Shown: positions 1 to 7,311 of the stretch, piece after piece
Layout: every line of letters starts with the position of its first letter
Numbering within the stretch: position 1 is the first letter of the stretch
Assembly (NCBI GenBank): GCA_003503535.1
Contig: DOCI01000135.1
Coordinates: forward strand, 2,887 to 15,373
Length of the DNA stretch: 12,487 bases
Direction of reading: 5' to 3'
Origin: Planctomycetaceae bacterium
GTDB taxonomy: Bacteria > Planctomycetota > Planctomycetia > Planctomycetales > Planctomycetaceae
Notes under the pieces: model-generated
The model's input: only the letters and a program-made list of their open reading frames with translations
The model's database searches: none
What the model was told of the DNA's origin: nothing
Program-made: the position numbers and the translations under genes

Positions 1-191
1 TAGGTCACGACTCCTTTTCGCAGTGCTCCTGTGCCAATCGGTCCTCCAGCATGAGGACATAAGCCATCGATTGCGTGAAATTCATCGTCTTCCATACGGA
101 AAATAGCAATCACTTTGCCATTCACTGCAAATTCACGCCCTTCCCCGACGGGAATATCATCAATCTTGCAAACTGGAATCGGATCAGACAT
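1..191 (-). CDS. Rieske [2Fe-2S] ferredoxin-like protein (partial, 3' end outside window)
   Basis: The reading frame starts at an ATG (189-191) and runs off the left edge after 63 codons, so only the N-terminal part is visible. It begins MSDPIPVCKIDDIPVGEG and contains the first Rieske cluster-binding motif, C45-P-H47, followed by AGGPIGTG. This C-x-H plus glycine-rich loop is typical of small stand-alone Rieske proteins of the NirD or biphenyl-dioxygenase-ferredoxin type. The second motif (C-x2-H) must lie outside the window. Such proteins carry electrons to oxygenases or form the small subunit of nitrite reductase; the partner is unknown here. The gene begins 20 bp after the stop of the acyltransferase gene on the same strand, so co-transcription is likely. 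Only a weak GAGAA Shine-Dalgarno-like stretch precedes the start. Family assignment is firm; the specific role is not. Confidence 0.85.
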   Translation of the reverse strand, partial: MSDPIPVCKIDDIPVGEGREFAVNGKVIAIFRMEDDEFHAIDGLCPHAGGPIGTGALRKGVVT

Positions 192-211
192 GAATTTCTC
201 GAATATATGCT

Positions 212-1171
212 CTAAGCAGCTTTGGGGACTGCTGTTTTCTTGACTCGTTTACGGGGTTCGCTTTTCCAGCGGCGATGCACCCAGAAATACTGTTCCGGAC
301 TTTTCAGGACAATCTGTTCCAAAGCTGCACTATATCGACGGGTAATCGCCTGCACATCTCCTGCCAGATCTTCATCGCGAGGATCAATTACCGCTTCAAT
401 GCCGATTTCGTATCGCGTCCAACGGGAATTGATGAAATCATCGGGCAATCGACGGGCATATCCGACGCAGATTAACGCATCATATTGTAACGCCAGAACG
501 CCAATCGACTTGAACGTGCTGGCTGGTTTGCCGAAAAAATCGACGAACAAACCACGAGGCCCGGCATCCTGATCTCCAAGCATCGCGACAACACCAGCTG
601 ACTCCATCTCGGCTGAGACTTCTTCAGAAGCTCCCGACTTGAGAATCATATAATGTCCGGTCTGCTCGCGAAATCGTCGGAACCAGTCGTGCAGATGCGG
701 ATTATCCAACGCCCGTGCGACTGCTCCTGCTCGGAATCCAAACAGGCCAAAACTGACCAGCGACATTTCCCAGTTACCGAAGTGACCACTCAATAAAATG
801 ACCGGACGATCACTGGTGAGCGATGTCACTGCCAGATGCCGATCCTGAAAAGTGATGCACTCGTGAAAATTTTCCCGTCGCAATTTTCGAGGCAACTGAA
901 TCATCTCGACAATTAAACGGAGCAGATGAATCCACATTCCCAGAATGATGCGATCCGCTCGTTCATCATTTAACTCATCGCCAAATGCAGTCTGCAGATT
1001 CTCGCGACAGACTTTGTAACGTGTCAATTTTCGTGGCAGGCAGAAAAAGGCGAATCTGGCGATGCTTTCTGCGACCAAAACGCTTTGTCGATAGGACAGA
1101 CAGCCGATTGCAGCTGTCAGCAATCGAAATACGGTATATTCGGCCAGATATCGAATTGACTTCCCTGTCAT
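212..1171 (-). CDS. LpxL/HtrB-family lysophospholipid (lipid A-type) acyltransferase
   Basis: A 319-residue protein of the LpxL/LpxM/HtrB family, which moves an acyl chain onto a lipid A precursor or related glycolipid at the inner face of the cytoplasmic membrane. The catalytic H-x4-E motif is present as H130-FGNW-E135 in LLSGHFGNWEMS. A second family block, DQDAGPRGLFVDFFGKPAST (about 201-220), matches the conserved D-Q and FFG-pa-T region. Residues 13-47 hold hydrophobic stretches that fit a membrane anchor. Length is normal for the family (about 300). The ATG at 1169-1171 is supported by GGAG seven bases upstream. The Rieske gene follows 20 bp downstream. A repeat cluster lies directly upstream, with its nearest hairpin only 20 bp from the start codon. 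Acyl donor and acceptor cannot be assigned from sequence. Confidence 0.87.
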   Translation of the reverse strand: MTGKSIRYLAEYTVFRLLTAAIGCLSYRQSVLVAESIARFAFFCLPRKLTRYKVCRENLQTAFGDELNDERADRIILGMWIHLLRLIVEMIQLPRKLRRENFHECITFQDRHLAVTSLTSDRPVILLSGHFGNWEMSLVSFGLFGFRAGAVARALDNPHLHDWFRRFREQTGHYMILKSGASEEVSAEMESAGVVAMLGDQDAGPRGLFVDFFGKPASTFKSIGVLALQYDALICVGYARRLPDDFINSRWTRYEIGIEAVIDPRDEDLAGDVQAITRRYSAALEQIVLKSPEQYFWVHRRWKSEPRKRVKKTAVPKAA

Positions 1172-1178
1172 CGAACTG

Positions 1179-1182
1179 CTCC
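1179..1182 (-). promoter_or_regulatory. Shine-Dalgarno site of the acyltransferase gene
   Basis: On the minus strand GGAG lies seven bases before the ATG at 1169-1171. This supports that start and is one of only two clear Shine-Dalgarno sites in the window. Confidence 0.55.
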
Positions 1183-1191
1183 ACTATTTAT

Positions 1192-1480
1192 GTAGGACAG
1201 GCTTCCAGCCTGTCTATGCATTTGCTTTAAAAGCTGGGGACTCCGCCATGCTTCGACCCCAGCCACCCTTTGGCTAATTTGCTTCCAGGATAGCCCCGAA
1301 AGATTCTTTCGGGGCGGCGCGGCCGCAAGAAGACTGTGGAAAAATTCCAACTTTTAACTGAAATCCTCTTGGGGACTTCGTCCCCCCAGATAGCAAAGAT
1401 ATCTGGGCTAACCGTTTCCAAAAAACACTATTAAATATCATGGATAGCCATATGTTAGACAGGCTGGAAGCCTGTCCTAC
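1192..1480. repeat. Hairpin cluster bracketed by a perfect 25-nt inverted repeat
   Basis: This fills most of the 370-bp gap between the acyltransferase start and the upstream dehydrogenase stop; I see no gene in it. The outer arms (1192-1216 and 1456-1480) are perfect inverted copies of each other. Each arm is also a hairpin, GACAGGCT-3 nt-AGCCTGTC. Between them lie more stems: GCTGGGG/CCCCAGC (1233-1239/1257-1263), AGCCA/TGGCT (1261-1275), GCCCCGAAAGA/TCTTTCGGGGC (1293-1315), GCGGC/GCCGC (1314-1326), TGGAA/TTCCA (1337-1349), GGGGAC/GTCCCC (1371-1385) and CCCAGATA/TATCTGGG (1385-1407). The density suggests nested or successive insertions of small palindromic elements. It may act as transcript-end structure for the dehydrogenase gene or as the acyltransferase leader; neither is shown. 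Confidence 0.8.
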
Positions 1481-1541
1481 CCGGTTCTTTAAACGCAAAG
1501 TCTTACTCAGTAGCGACATAACGTCAAGATGGATTTCCCCC

Positions 1542-2621
1542 CTATCCCTTTTGACTTGGGATTTTGGGATCACTTTTCAGTGGCAATTCCACTCGTTTTC
1601 CAGTCCAGGCGGACTTATAAATCGCGAGGATAATTTCCACACTCTTACGACCTTCCCGGCCATCGACCCGTGGAGTCGAATCGGTTTCGATGGCCTTGAT
1701 GAATTCCTTAAATTGTTCCATGTGACCAGTATAGGAAATTGCCTTGGGATCGCTCGCTCCGCCAGAATTGCCGGCTTTCTGTGAAAACTTCTCAATCACT
1801 TTGGCATCATTGGCACGAGGTTTGGCAAATTCCCAGTGCAGAATATCATCCTGCTCGACAATGACTGAGCCGGCTGTGCCGTGGATTTCGGTTTTCTTCA
1901 TAAAGCCCGGCCAGGCAGAAGTTGTTGCAGTGATGGTCCCCACTGCTCCATTGGCAAACTGAATGGCAGCAACGCCCGTATCTTCGACTTCAATTCGTTC
2001 GTGGGCTAAGGTTCCGGTCACTGCGGAAACCGAAGCGACATCCCCCATGAACCAGTAAATGAGATCGACATTATGAATCGCCTGATTCATGTAGGCCCCA
2101 CCTCCATCCATCTTCCAGGTACCACGCCATCCGCCGCTGTCGTAATACTCCTGAGTTCGCCACCATTTGACAAAAGAATCCCCCAAGGTCAAGGTGCCGA
2201 AACGCCCTTCTTCAATCGCCTTCTTGAGTGCCAGATTCGCTCCGCCAAATCGCGAAGGCATGATTGCCCCAAGTTTGACATTGTTTTTATCGCAGGCATT
2301 AATAATCGCATCACAGCGTTTGAGCGTGATTTCGAGTGGCTTTTCGACAATCACATGCTTACCGGCATTGGCGGCCTGCACAGCTGGTTCCATGTGGGCT
2401 CCGCTGGGTGTGCAGATCGTCACAATATCAATCTCGGGATTTGCCAGCATGTCCGCCAGTTTTTCATAAGCCGTACAATTCCGGTCGGCAGCAAATCGCT
2501 CGGCTGATTCAAACGGGACACTGAAACAACCGACGAGTTTGGCCCCACGAATATGAGCAATCGCCTCGGCATGAAAATTCGCAATCATGCCACATCCAAC
2601 TATTCCAAATCCAACCGCCAT
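1542..2621 (-). CDS. Gfo/Idh/MocA family NAD(P)-dependent oxidoreductase
   Basis: A 359-residue cytoplasmic dehydrogenase of the glucose-fructose oxidoreductase/inositol dehydrogenase/MocA family. The N-terminal Rossmann fold has the nucleotide motif FGIVGCGMIA (5-14). The cofactor/substrate motif E93-K94-P95 (HVIVEKPLEIT) is intact. The C-terminal domain carries the GGGAYMNQAIHNVDLIYWFMG block (from about 173), with H183 and D186 in the positions usual for substrate-binding and catalytic residues. There is no signal peptide, unlike many planctomycete paralogues that carry Tat leaders. The ATG start is supported by AAGGAG five bases upstream. It lies 77 bp downstream of the RAYT gene, with a REP hairpin between them. 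Members oxidise or reduce sugars, inositols and related polyols; the substrate here is unknown. Confidence 0.9.
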   Translation of the reverse strand: MAVGFGIVGCGMIANFHAEAIAHIRGAKLVGCFSVPFESAERFAADRNCTAYEKLADMLANPEIDIVTICTPSGAHMEPAVQAANAGKHVIVEKPLEITLKRCDAIINACDKNNVKLGAIMPSRFGGANLALKKAIEEGRFGTLTLGDSFVKWWRTQEYYDSGGWRGTWKMDGGGAYMNQAIHNVDLIYWFMGDVASVSAVTGTLAHERIEVEDTGVAAIQFANGAVGTITATTSAWPGFMKKTEIHGTAGSVIVEQDDILHWEFAKPRANDAKVIEKFSQKAGNSGGASDPKAISYTGHMEQFKEFIKAIETDSTPRVDGREGRKSVEIILAIYKSAWTGKRVELPLKSDPKIPSQKG

Positions 2622-2626
2622 TGATG

Positions 2627-2632
2627 CTCCTT
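2627..2632 (-). promoter_or_regulatory. Shine-Dalgarno site (AAGGAG) of the dehydrogenase gene
   Basis: AAGGAG on the minus strand, five bases before the ATG at 2619-2621. It is the strongest ribosome binding site in the window and fixes this start. Confidence 0.7.
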
Positions 2633-2657
2633 ATTCTTTATTTTATTTAATTAGTGT

Positions 2658-2693
2658 GGGTGGCGGGGGCGCTCCGCTTCAGCGGAAGCCTCC
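2658..2693 (+). repeat. REP-like hairpin, RAYT 3' side
   Basis: It begins with the 18-nt core GGGTGGCGGGGGCGCTCC (2658-2675) and folds into an imperfect hairpin. The base stem is GGGGGC with GCCTCC (one G-U pair). The tip stem is CCGCT (2674-2678) with AGCGG (2681-2685) across a TC loop. It ends five bases from the RAYT stop codon (2699-2701). The exact inverted copy of the core is at 3322-3339 on the other side of the RAYT gene. Confidence 0.85.
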
Positions 2694-2698
2694 GATTT

Positions 2699-3271
2699 TC
2701 ACATCGTCATCCAATTCTTAGAAATGGGATCAGGACGCAGTGTATTCGGTTCAATTCCTTCAAACCATCCCGCACTTGACCACTTCCAGTCTGTTACTCG
2801 TTCTACAAACTCTTTTCGTACAGGGTTCAGATGAATGTAATCAATCATTTTTAACAGAGTTTCGCCATCCAAAACATTCCGGTCATATCCACCACCACGC
2901 TGCCAAAAATGATATTCTGTTCTCGTTCCTCGAACCTGCTTCAACCTCGAAAGCCATTCTGGAGAATTGCCTCTGAGATATGATAAAACTTTTCGAGAAA
3001 ATGGTTGCTTGATTTGCTTCAATAAAGTTGAAATAGAATACTGTGATCGAACGGGATGAACGATTAGATGAATGTGATCAGGCATAAAAACATATGCCCA
3101 CAATGAAAAATTCAAATTGTCACAAGCATTCGATAAACAATCAGCAAACCATTGACAATAAATATCAGATTTAAAAAATTTGATATTGTTGTAACAGGAA
3201 AAAGTAAGTTCGTGAACGTGTCCAACTTCGTTGTATGATTTTCGATGAATCTTAGAATTCTTACGATCCAC
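2699..3271 (-). CDS. REP-associated tyrosine transposase (RAYT; Y1_Tnp/IS200-like fold)
   Basis: A 190-residue single-domain protein of the Y1 transposase superfamily, subtype RAYT. These are HUH nucleases that cut and join single-stranded DNA at REP hairpins. The HUH motif is H66-I-H68 within FMPDHIHLIV. A candidate catalytic tyrosine is Y145 in MIDYIHLNPVRKEFV, followed by the family's W-K-W-S-S motif (162-166). FWQRGGGYDRN (about 122-132) is also typical. No key residue is missing, so it may be active. The start is GTG (3269-3271); an in-frame TAG lies two codons upstream and no earlier start is possible. The gene is visibly richer in A+T than its neighbours. It sits between two inverted REP-like hairpins and interrupts the tyrS-dehydrogenase spacing, consistent with a later arrival. 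No TnpB or other IS gene is present. Confidence 0.88.
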   Translation of the reverse strand: MDRKNSKIHRKSYNEVGHVHELTFSCYNNIKFFKSDIYCQWFADCLSNACDNLNFSLWAYVFMPDHIHLIVHPVRSQYSISTLLKQIKQPFSRKVLSYLRGNSPEWLSRLKQVRGTRTEYHFWQRGGGYDRNVLDGETLLKMIDYIHLNPVRKEFVERVTDWKWSSAGWFEGIEPNTLRPDPISKNWMTM

Positions 3272-3306
3272 GGTCTATCTCTTCTTCAGCAAAACCGAAG
3301 TTTCTG

Positions 3307-3339
3307 GGGCTTCCACTTTGTGGAGCGCCCCCGCCACCC
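3307..3339 (-). repeat. REP-like hairpin, RAYT 5' side (inverted copy)
   Basis: It contains GGAGCGCCCCCGCCACCC (3322-3339), the exact reverse complement of the 18-nt core at 2658-2675. On the minus strand it folds as the 3' copy does: base stem GGGGC/GCCCC and tip stem CCAC/GTGG (3320-3323 with 3313-3316) around a 3-nt loop. The tip stem differs in sequence from the other copy (CCGCT/AGCGG) but stays paired, so the structure appears conserved. It lies between the tyrS stop and the RAYT start. Confidence 0.85.
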
Positions 3340-3365
3340 GGCAATCAATTAAATAACTCAGACGA

Positions 3366-4583
<1,218 letters not shown>

Positions 4584-4641
4584 GTTCTATTCTTCTGATC
4601 ACGCATTTAGCGAAAGTCTTAAATAACTTTTAATACTGAAA

Positions 4642-4669
4642 TTGATTACTATTCCGAGCATAGTATAAC
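4642..4669 (+). promoter_or_regulatory. Candidate sigma70-type promoter for murG
   Basis: TTGATT (4642-4647), a 16-nt spacer, then TATAAC (4664-4669), about 70 bp before the murG start. Its -10 overlaps the minus-strand -10 of the tyrS promoter. Confidence 0.5.
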
Positions 4670-4689
4670 AGCTTGAGATTGAACCGTAA
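4662..4689 (-). promoter_or_regulatory. Candidate extended -10 promoter for tyrS
   Basis: On the minus strand TTACGG (4689-4684), a 16-nt spacer, then TATACT (4667-4662). The TG of an extended -10 (TGTTATACT) lies directly upstream of the hexamer. It is about 80 bp before the tyrS start. Confidence 0.5.
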
Positions 4690-4712
4690 CGTAACAAGCC
4701 CTTCTTAAAGAA

Positions 4713-4732
4713 ACCAGTCAGAATTCACTGGT
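4713..4732 (+). promoter_or_regulatory. Hairpin in the murG leader next to the start codon
   Basis: ACCAGT (4713-4718) pairs with ACTGGT (4727-4732) around an 8-nt loop (CAGAATTC). The stem ends eight bases before the murG ATG, where a Shine-Dalgarno would lie; none is present. It could affect initiation, or be chance: a 6-bp stem is short. Confidence 0.35.
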
Positions 4733-4740
4733 AAAAGCCA

Positions 4741-5871
4741 ATGCCAAGTCTGAACGTATCCTCGAATAAGCCACCTGCGATTCTCTTTGCAGGAGGAGGG
4801 ACAGGCGGACATCTTTATCCGGGGATAGCAGTCGCAGAACGCTGGCAGGATTGTTTTCCGAACGCTTCCATTCTATTTGCCGGTTCGGGACGTGAAATCG
4901 AACGTAGTATTCTGGCGAAGTATTATTTTAAGCATGAAGCCTTACCATTCGTTTCTCCACGAACGGCTTTGCGCCATCCCCTGCAATTTCTGAAGGGATG
5001 GAGAGAATCCCGGAAGCTCGCCCGTAAAATCATTCGCGAATTCCAGCCTGCAGCGGTTATTGGTCTCGGTGGATATGCGAGTTATCCACTCGTTATAGCC
5101 GCGGCTCACAGACAGATTCCAATTGTACTACTGGAACAGAATGCTTTCGCCGGACGTGCTAATCAGCATCTTGAAAAATATGCCAGCAAAGTCTGTATCA
5201 GTTTTACAGAATCGATTCAGACATTTGCGACCCCATCAAAAATCGATCTGACCGGGAATCCTCTGCGCCAGGAAATCATCGATCTCAAATCGGCAACATA
5301 TGATGAGATTTTGTTACCAACTTTACTGATCACTGGCGGCAGTCAGGGATCGAATCTGATAAACGAAACCGTGCTCCAGTTCATTGAAAATTATGCCAAT
5401 CTTCTTATGGGATGGCAGATCCGCCATCAAACCGGAAATGAGGCCAGCGCAATCCAGATTCGCGAACTTTGTCAAAAACGAAATCTGCAGTCGGATGTTC
5501 GCCCTTATTTTGAATCTCCAGCCGATCTCTATCAAAATGTGAAGCTGGCCATCGTTCGAGCCGGCGGCACAACTCTGGCGGAACTGGAAGCCCTCAGCAT
5601 TCCTGCGATCATCATTCCAATCGCCAGATCGATGGCCAATCATCAAGTCCTCAACGCGAAAGCATTCGCCAGTCGGAATGCTGCGGTTGTGATCGAAGAG
5701 TCTGAAAACAATTTTCAAAACGATTTTTCAGATACGATGACTCTCCAACTGGCCAAAGATTATTCTACAGTCGAAAACTCTTTCACTCATCCCAACAAAA
5801 AAATCCCCTCCTCAAATGCTGCGAAACAAGTGGTTGAAATCATTAAGCATCTGATTGAAAATCAGACGTAG
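4741..5871 (+). CDS. murG: MurG, lipid I to lipid II GlcNAc transferase
   Basis: A 376-residue GT-B glycosyltransferase that adds GlcNAc from UDP-GlcNAc to lipid I, forming lipid II, on the cytoplasmic face of the inner membrane. The N-terminal glycine-rich signature is AGGGTGGHLYPGIAVA (17-32). A second glycine loop is GLGGYASYP (108-116), followed by LEQNAFAGRAN (131-141). The C-terminal UDP-GlcNAc domain has TGGSQGSN (198-205) and RAGGTTLAELEAL (273-285), then the donor-site H301-Q302 and NAK. The usual acidic pair before HQ is replaced: the stretch reads PIARSMANHQ. Length fits the family (about 355-380). It stands alone here, not inside a mur/fts (dcw) cluster, and is divergent from tyrS. 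There is no Shine-Dalgarno. The stop codon (5869-5871) lies inside a palindromic repeat. Planctomycetes do make peptidoglycan, so this is expected. Confidence 0.95.
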   Translation: MPSLNVSSNKPPAILFAGGGTGGHLYPGIAVAERWQDCFPNASILFAGSGREIERSILAKYYFKHEALPFVSPRTALRHPLQFLKGWRESRKLARKIIREFQPAAVIGLGGYASYPLVIAAAHRQIPIVLLEQNAFAGRANQHLEKYASKVCISFTESIQTFATPSKIDLTGNPLRQEIIDLKSATYDEILLPTLLITGGSQGSNLINETVLQFIENYANLLMGWQIRHQTGNEASAIQIRELCQKRNLQSDVRPYFESPADLYQNVKLAIVRAGGTTLAELEALSIPAIIIPIARSMANHQVLNAKAFASRNAAVVIEESENNFQNDFSDTMTLQLAKDYSTVENSFTHPNKKIPSSNAAKQVVEIIKHLIENQT

Positions 5872-5902
5872 GTGGGATTAGCGAACGCGTAACCCAACCT
5901 AC
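5868..5902. repeat. Imperfect palindromic repeat overlapping the murG stop codon
   Basis: GTAGGT-GGG on the left pairs with CCC-A-ACCTAC on the right, and GCG/CGC closes an AAC loop near the tip. It begins one base before the murG stop, so the TAG stop is supplied by the repeat. It lies in the 46-bp gap between convergent murG and the 5918-7036 gene, and could terminate or protect transcripts from both sides. It resembles GTAGG-TGGG-TTA type dispersed repeats seen in many bacterial genomes; the copy number here is unknown. Confidence 0.6.
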
Positions 5903-5917
5903 GGGCTACGGTCTGAC

Positions 5918-7036
5918 TTACTCCAGAGTAAATCCAGGTAATTGAACTTTCTCCCCGCCTTTCATGGCGGATTGATGAGCACAGATGCCGACGCAGGTCC
6001 AGTTGGCACTGGTGGTGGCGTTCGGCCAGGGATCGCGATTTTCTTTCAGAGCCGAGACGAATTCGTGCACCATGTGGGGGTGCGAGCCGCCGTGACCGCC
6101 CCCCTGGATGAAGGAGAGGTGGCCAGCATCGTGAATTTCTGCGGGTTGAGTAAATCGCTGAATTGATTCGGGCAGCAAGTGAGCGAAATCAGTCACTTCG
6201 ATTTTTTCAGGAATCTCATGCTCAGGCTTCTTGGCAGTGTGCAGCACATGCGGTTCATTTTCGATGAGCGTCCATTCGAAACTTTTCTTTGTGCCGTAAA
6301 CATCGAAACTTTCGCGATACTGACGAGCGACATCGTAAAGAAATCGCCAGATATGAGCCGTCACATCGCTATCTTTCAGCTTGATATGACACGACTCCAC
6401 TGCAAACGGATTTCCCGATTTTTTCGCGATATCCTCCCGCACCTGTCCTGATCCGAAGCAGCTCACATACTCGGCTCGTGAGTCCATCAAGCCGAGACAT
6501 GGGCTGACAACGTGAGTTGCGTAGTGCATCGGAATCATCTCTTCCCAGTAGCTCGGCCAGCCATCCATGTCCTGAGGATGCGAGGCTGCCAGATGCTGGA
6601 TCTTGCCCAACTCCCCTTTTTCGTAGAGTTCTTTGATGAAGAGAAACTCGCGACTGTAAACAACCGTCTCAGCCATCATGTACTTTAAGCCGGTCTCTTT
6701 GACCTTCTCAACAATCTTCTGGCAGTCTTCAATATTGGTCGCCATCGGCACAGTACACATGACATGTTTACCGGCTTCCAAAGCCTTCAAAGACATCCAG
6801 GCATGATCGGGAATCGGACTGTTGATATGCACAAAATCGACATCAGGATCGGCAAGCACTTCGTCGTAACTGGTGTAACCTTTTTCGACACCAAACTGCT
6901 CGCACGTTTTTTTGAGTTCTGCTTCATTACGTCGGCAAATCGCATAAGGATTGGCGTCCGGATGCTGTTGATAAATCGGAAGAAACTCGGCACCAAATCC
7001 CAAACCGATGACGGCGACGTTGAAGGGCTTCGACAT
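5918..7036 (-). CDS. Gfo/Idh/MocA family oxidoreductase with a TVP motif in place of EKP
   Basis: A 372-residue protein with an N-terminal Rossmann fold (VAVIGLGFGAEF, 8-18) and a Gfo/Idh/MocA C-terminal domain. The position of the usual E-K-P motif reads C94-T-V-P97 (HVMCTVPMATN), so the lysine often used in catalysis and cofactor binding is absent. A histidine-bearing block MHYATHVVSPCLGL (170-183) replaces the usual G-G-H-x-x-D region. The C-terminal part has the His-rich segment GGGHGGSHPHMVHEF. There is no signal peptide. It is convergent with murG and divergent from the SGNH hydrolase. The CTVPMAT form probably marks a subfamily rather than a damaged gene, since the frame is intact and the surrounding fold is kept. 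It may use another catalytic residue, or act on a different substrate. The substrate is unknown. Confidence 0.88.
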   Translation of the reverse strand: MSKPFNVAVIGLGFGAEFLPIYQQHPDANPYAICRRNEAELKKTCEQFGVEKGYTSYDEVLADPDVDFVHINSPIPDHAWMSLKALEAGKHVMCTVPMATNIEDCQKIVEKVKETGLKYMMAETVVYSREFLFIKELYEKGELGKIQHLAASHPQDMDGWPSYWEEMIPMHYATHVVSPCLGLMDSRAEYVSCFGSGQVREDIAKKSGNPFAVESCHIKLKDSDVTAHIWRFLYDVARQYRESFDVYGTKKSFEWTLIENEPHVLHTAKKPEHEIPEKIEVTDFAHLLPESIQRFTQPAEIHDAGHLSFIQGGGHGGSHPHMVHEFVSALKENRDPWPNATTSANWTCVGICAHQSAMKGGEKVQLPGFTLE

Positions 7037-7311
7037 GAAGAAGGCTTTCTGATTAGCAGAAACTGCAAGTGACTAAATAATAATGGATGGTAATTCAAGA
7101 CTATTATTAGATCGTAATAGTAAGTCCTCATCATGTCATCCCATCAAAGATTGTCCATGAGAGATGACGCAAAATTCATGAGAGTTTTTACATTCTCGGC
7201 AAGTTGAAATAATGGGATTGAGCAGTTGAATTGACTCTGTCCGATTCATCAGAGACCATATCTTAAGATCTTTACGACTAGCTCACTCCATCTGATAGAA
7301 AGCACTTCCTC
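7037..7311. promoter_or_regulatory. Divergent intergenic region with an inverted repeat
   Basis: This 275-bp region must hold promoters for both flanking genes, but none is clear by eye. A 7-bp inverted repeat, ACTATTA (7100-7106) and TAATAGT (7115-7121) around an 8-nt centre, lies about 65 bp upstream of the 5918-7036 gene and could be a regulator site. TTGACT (7231-7236) is a possible -35 for the hydrolase gene, but no good -10 lies 16-18 bp further. The region is A+T-rich and has no long hairpin repeat, unlike the other gaps here. Confidence 0.3.

Noticed and set aside
1192..1480. CRISPR array
   Set aside because: The palindromes differ from one another and are not direct repeats with even spacers; no cas gene is nearby.
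2073..2507. Plus-strand open frame of 144 codons inside the first Gfo/Idh/MocA gene
   Set aside because: Complementary to a conserved dehydrogenase with a good Shine-Dalgarno, with no recognisable protein features of its own.
2658..3339. Complete IS200/IS605 element
   Set aside because: There is no tnpB. The protein fits the RAYT subtype and the flanks are REP-like hairpins rather than IS ends, so RAYT/REP is the better call.
4584..4740. T-box or other tRNA-sensing leader for tyrS
   Set aside because: The minus-strand leader is about 80 nt from the predicted promoter, with no T-box sequence or long hairpin, too short for such an element.
7231..7264. Promoter for the SGNH hydrolase gene
   Set aside because: TTGACT is a good -35, but the best -10-like hexamers lie 20-22 bp away, beyond the usual spacing; listed only as a possibility in the region entry.
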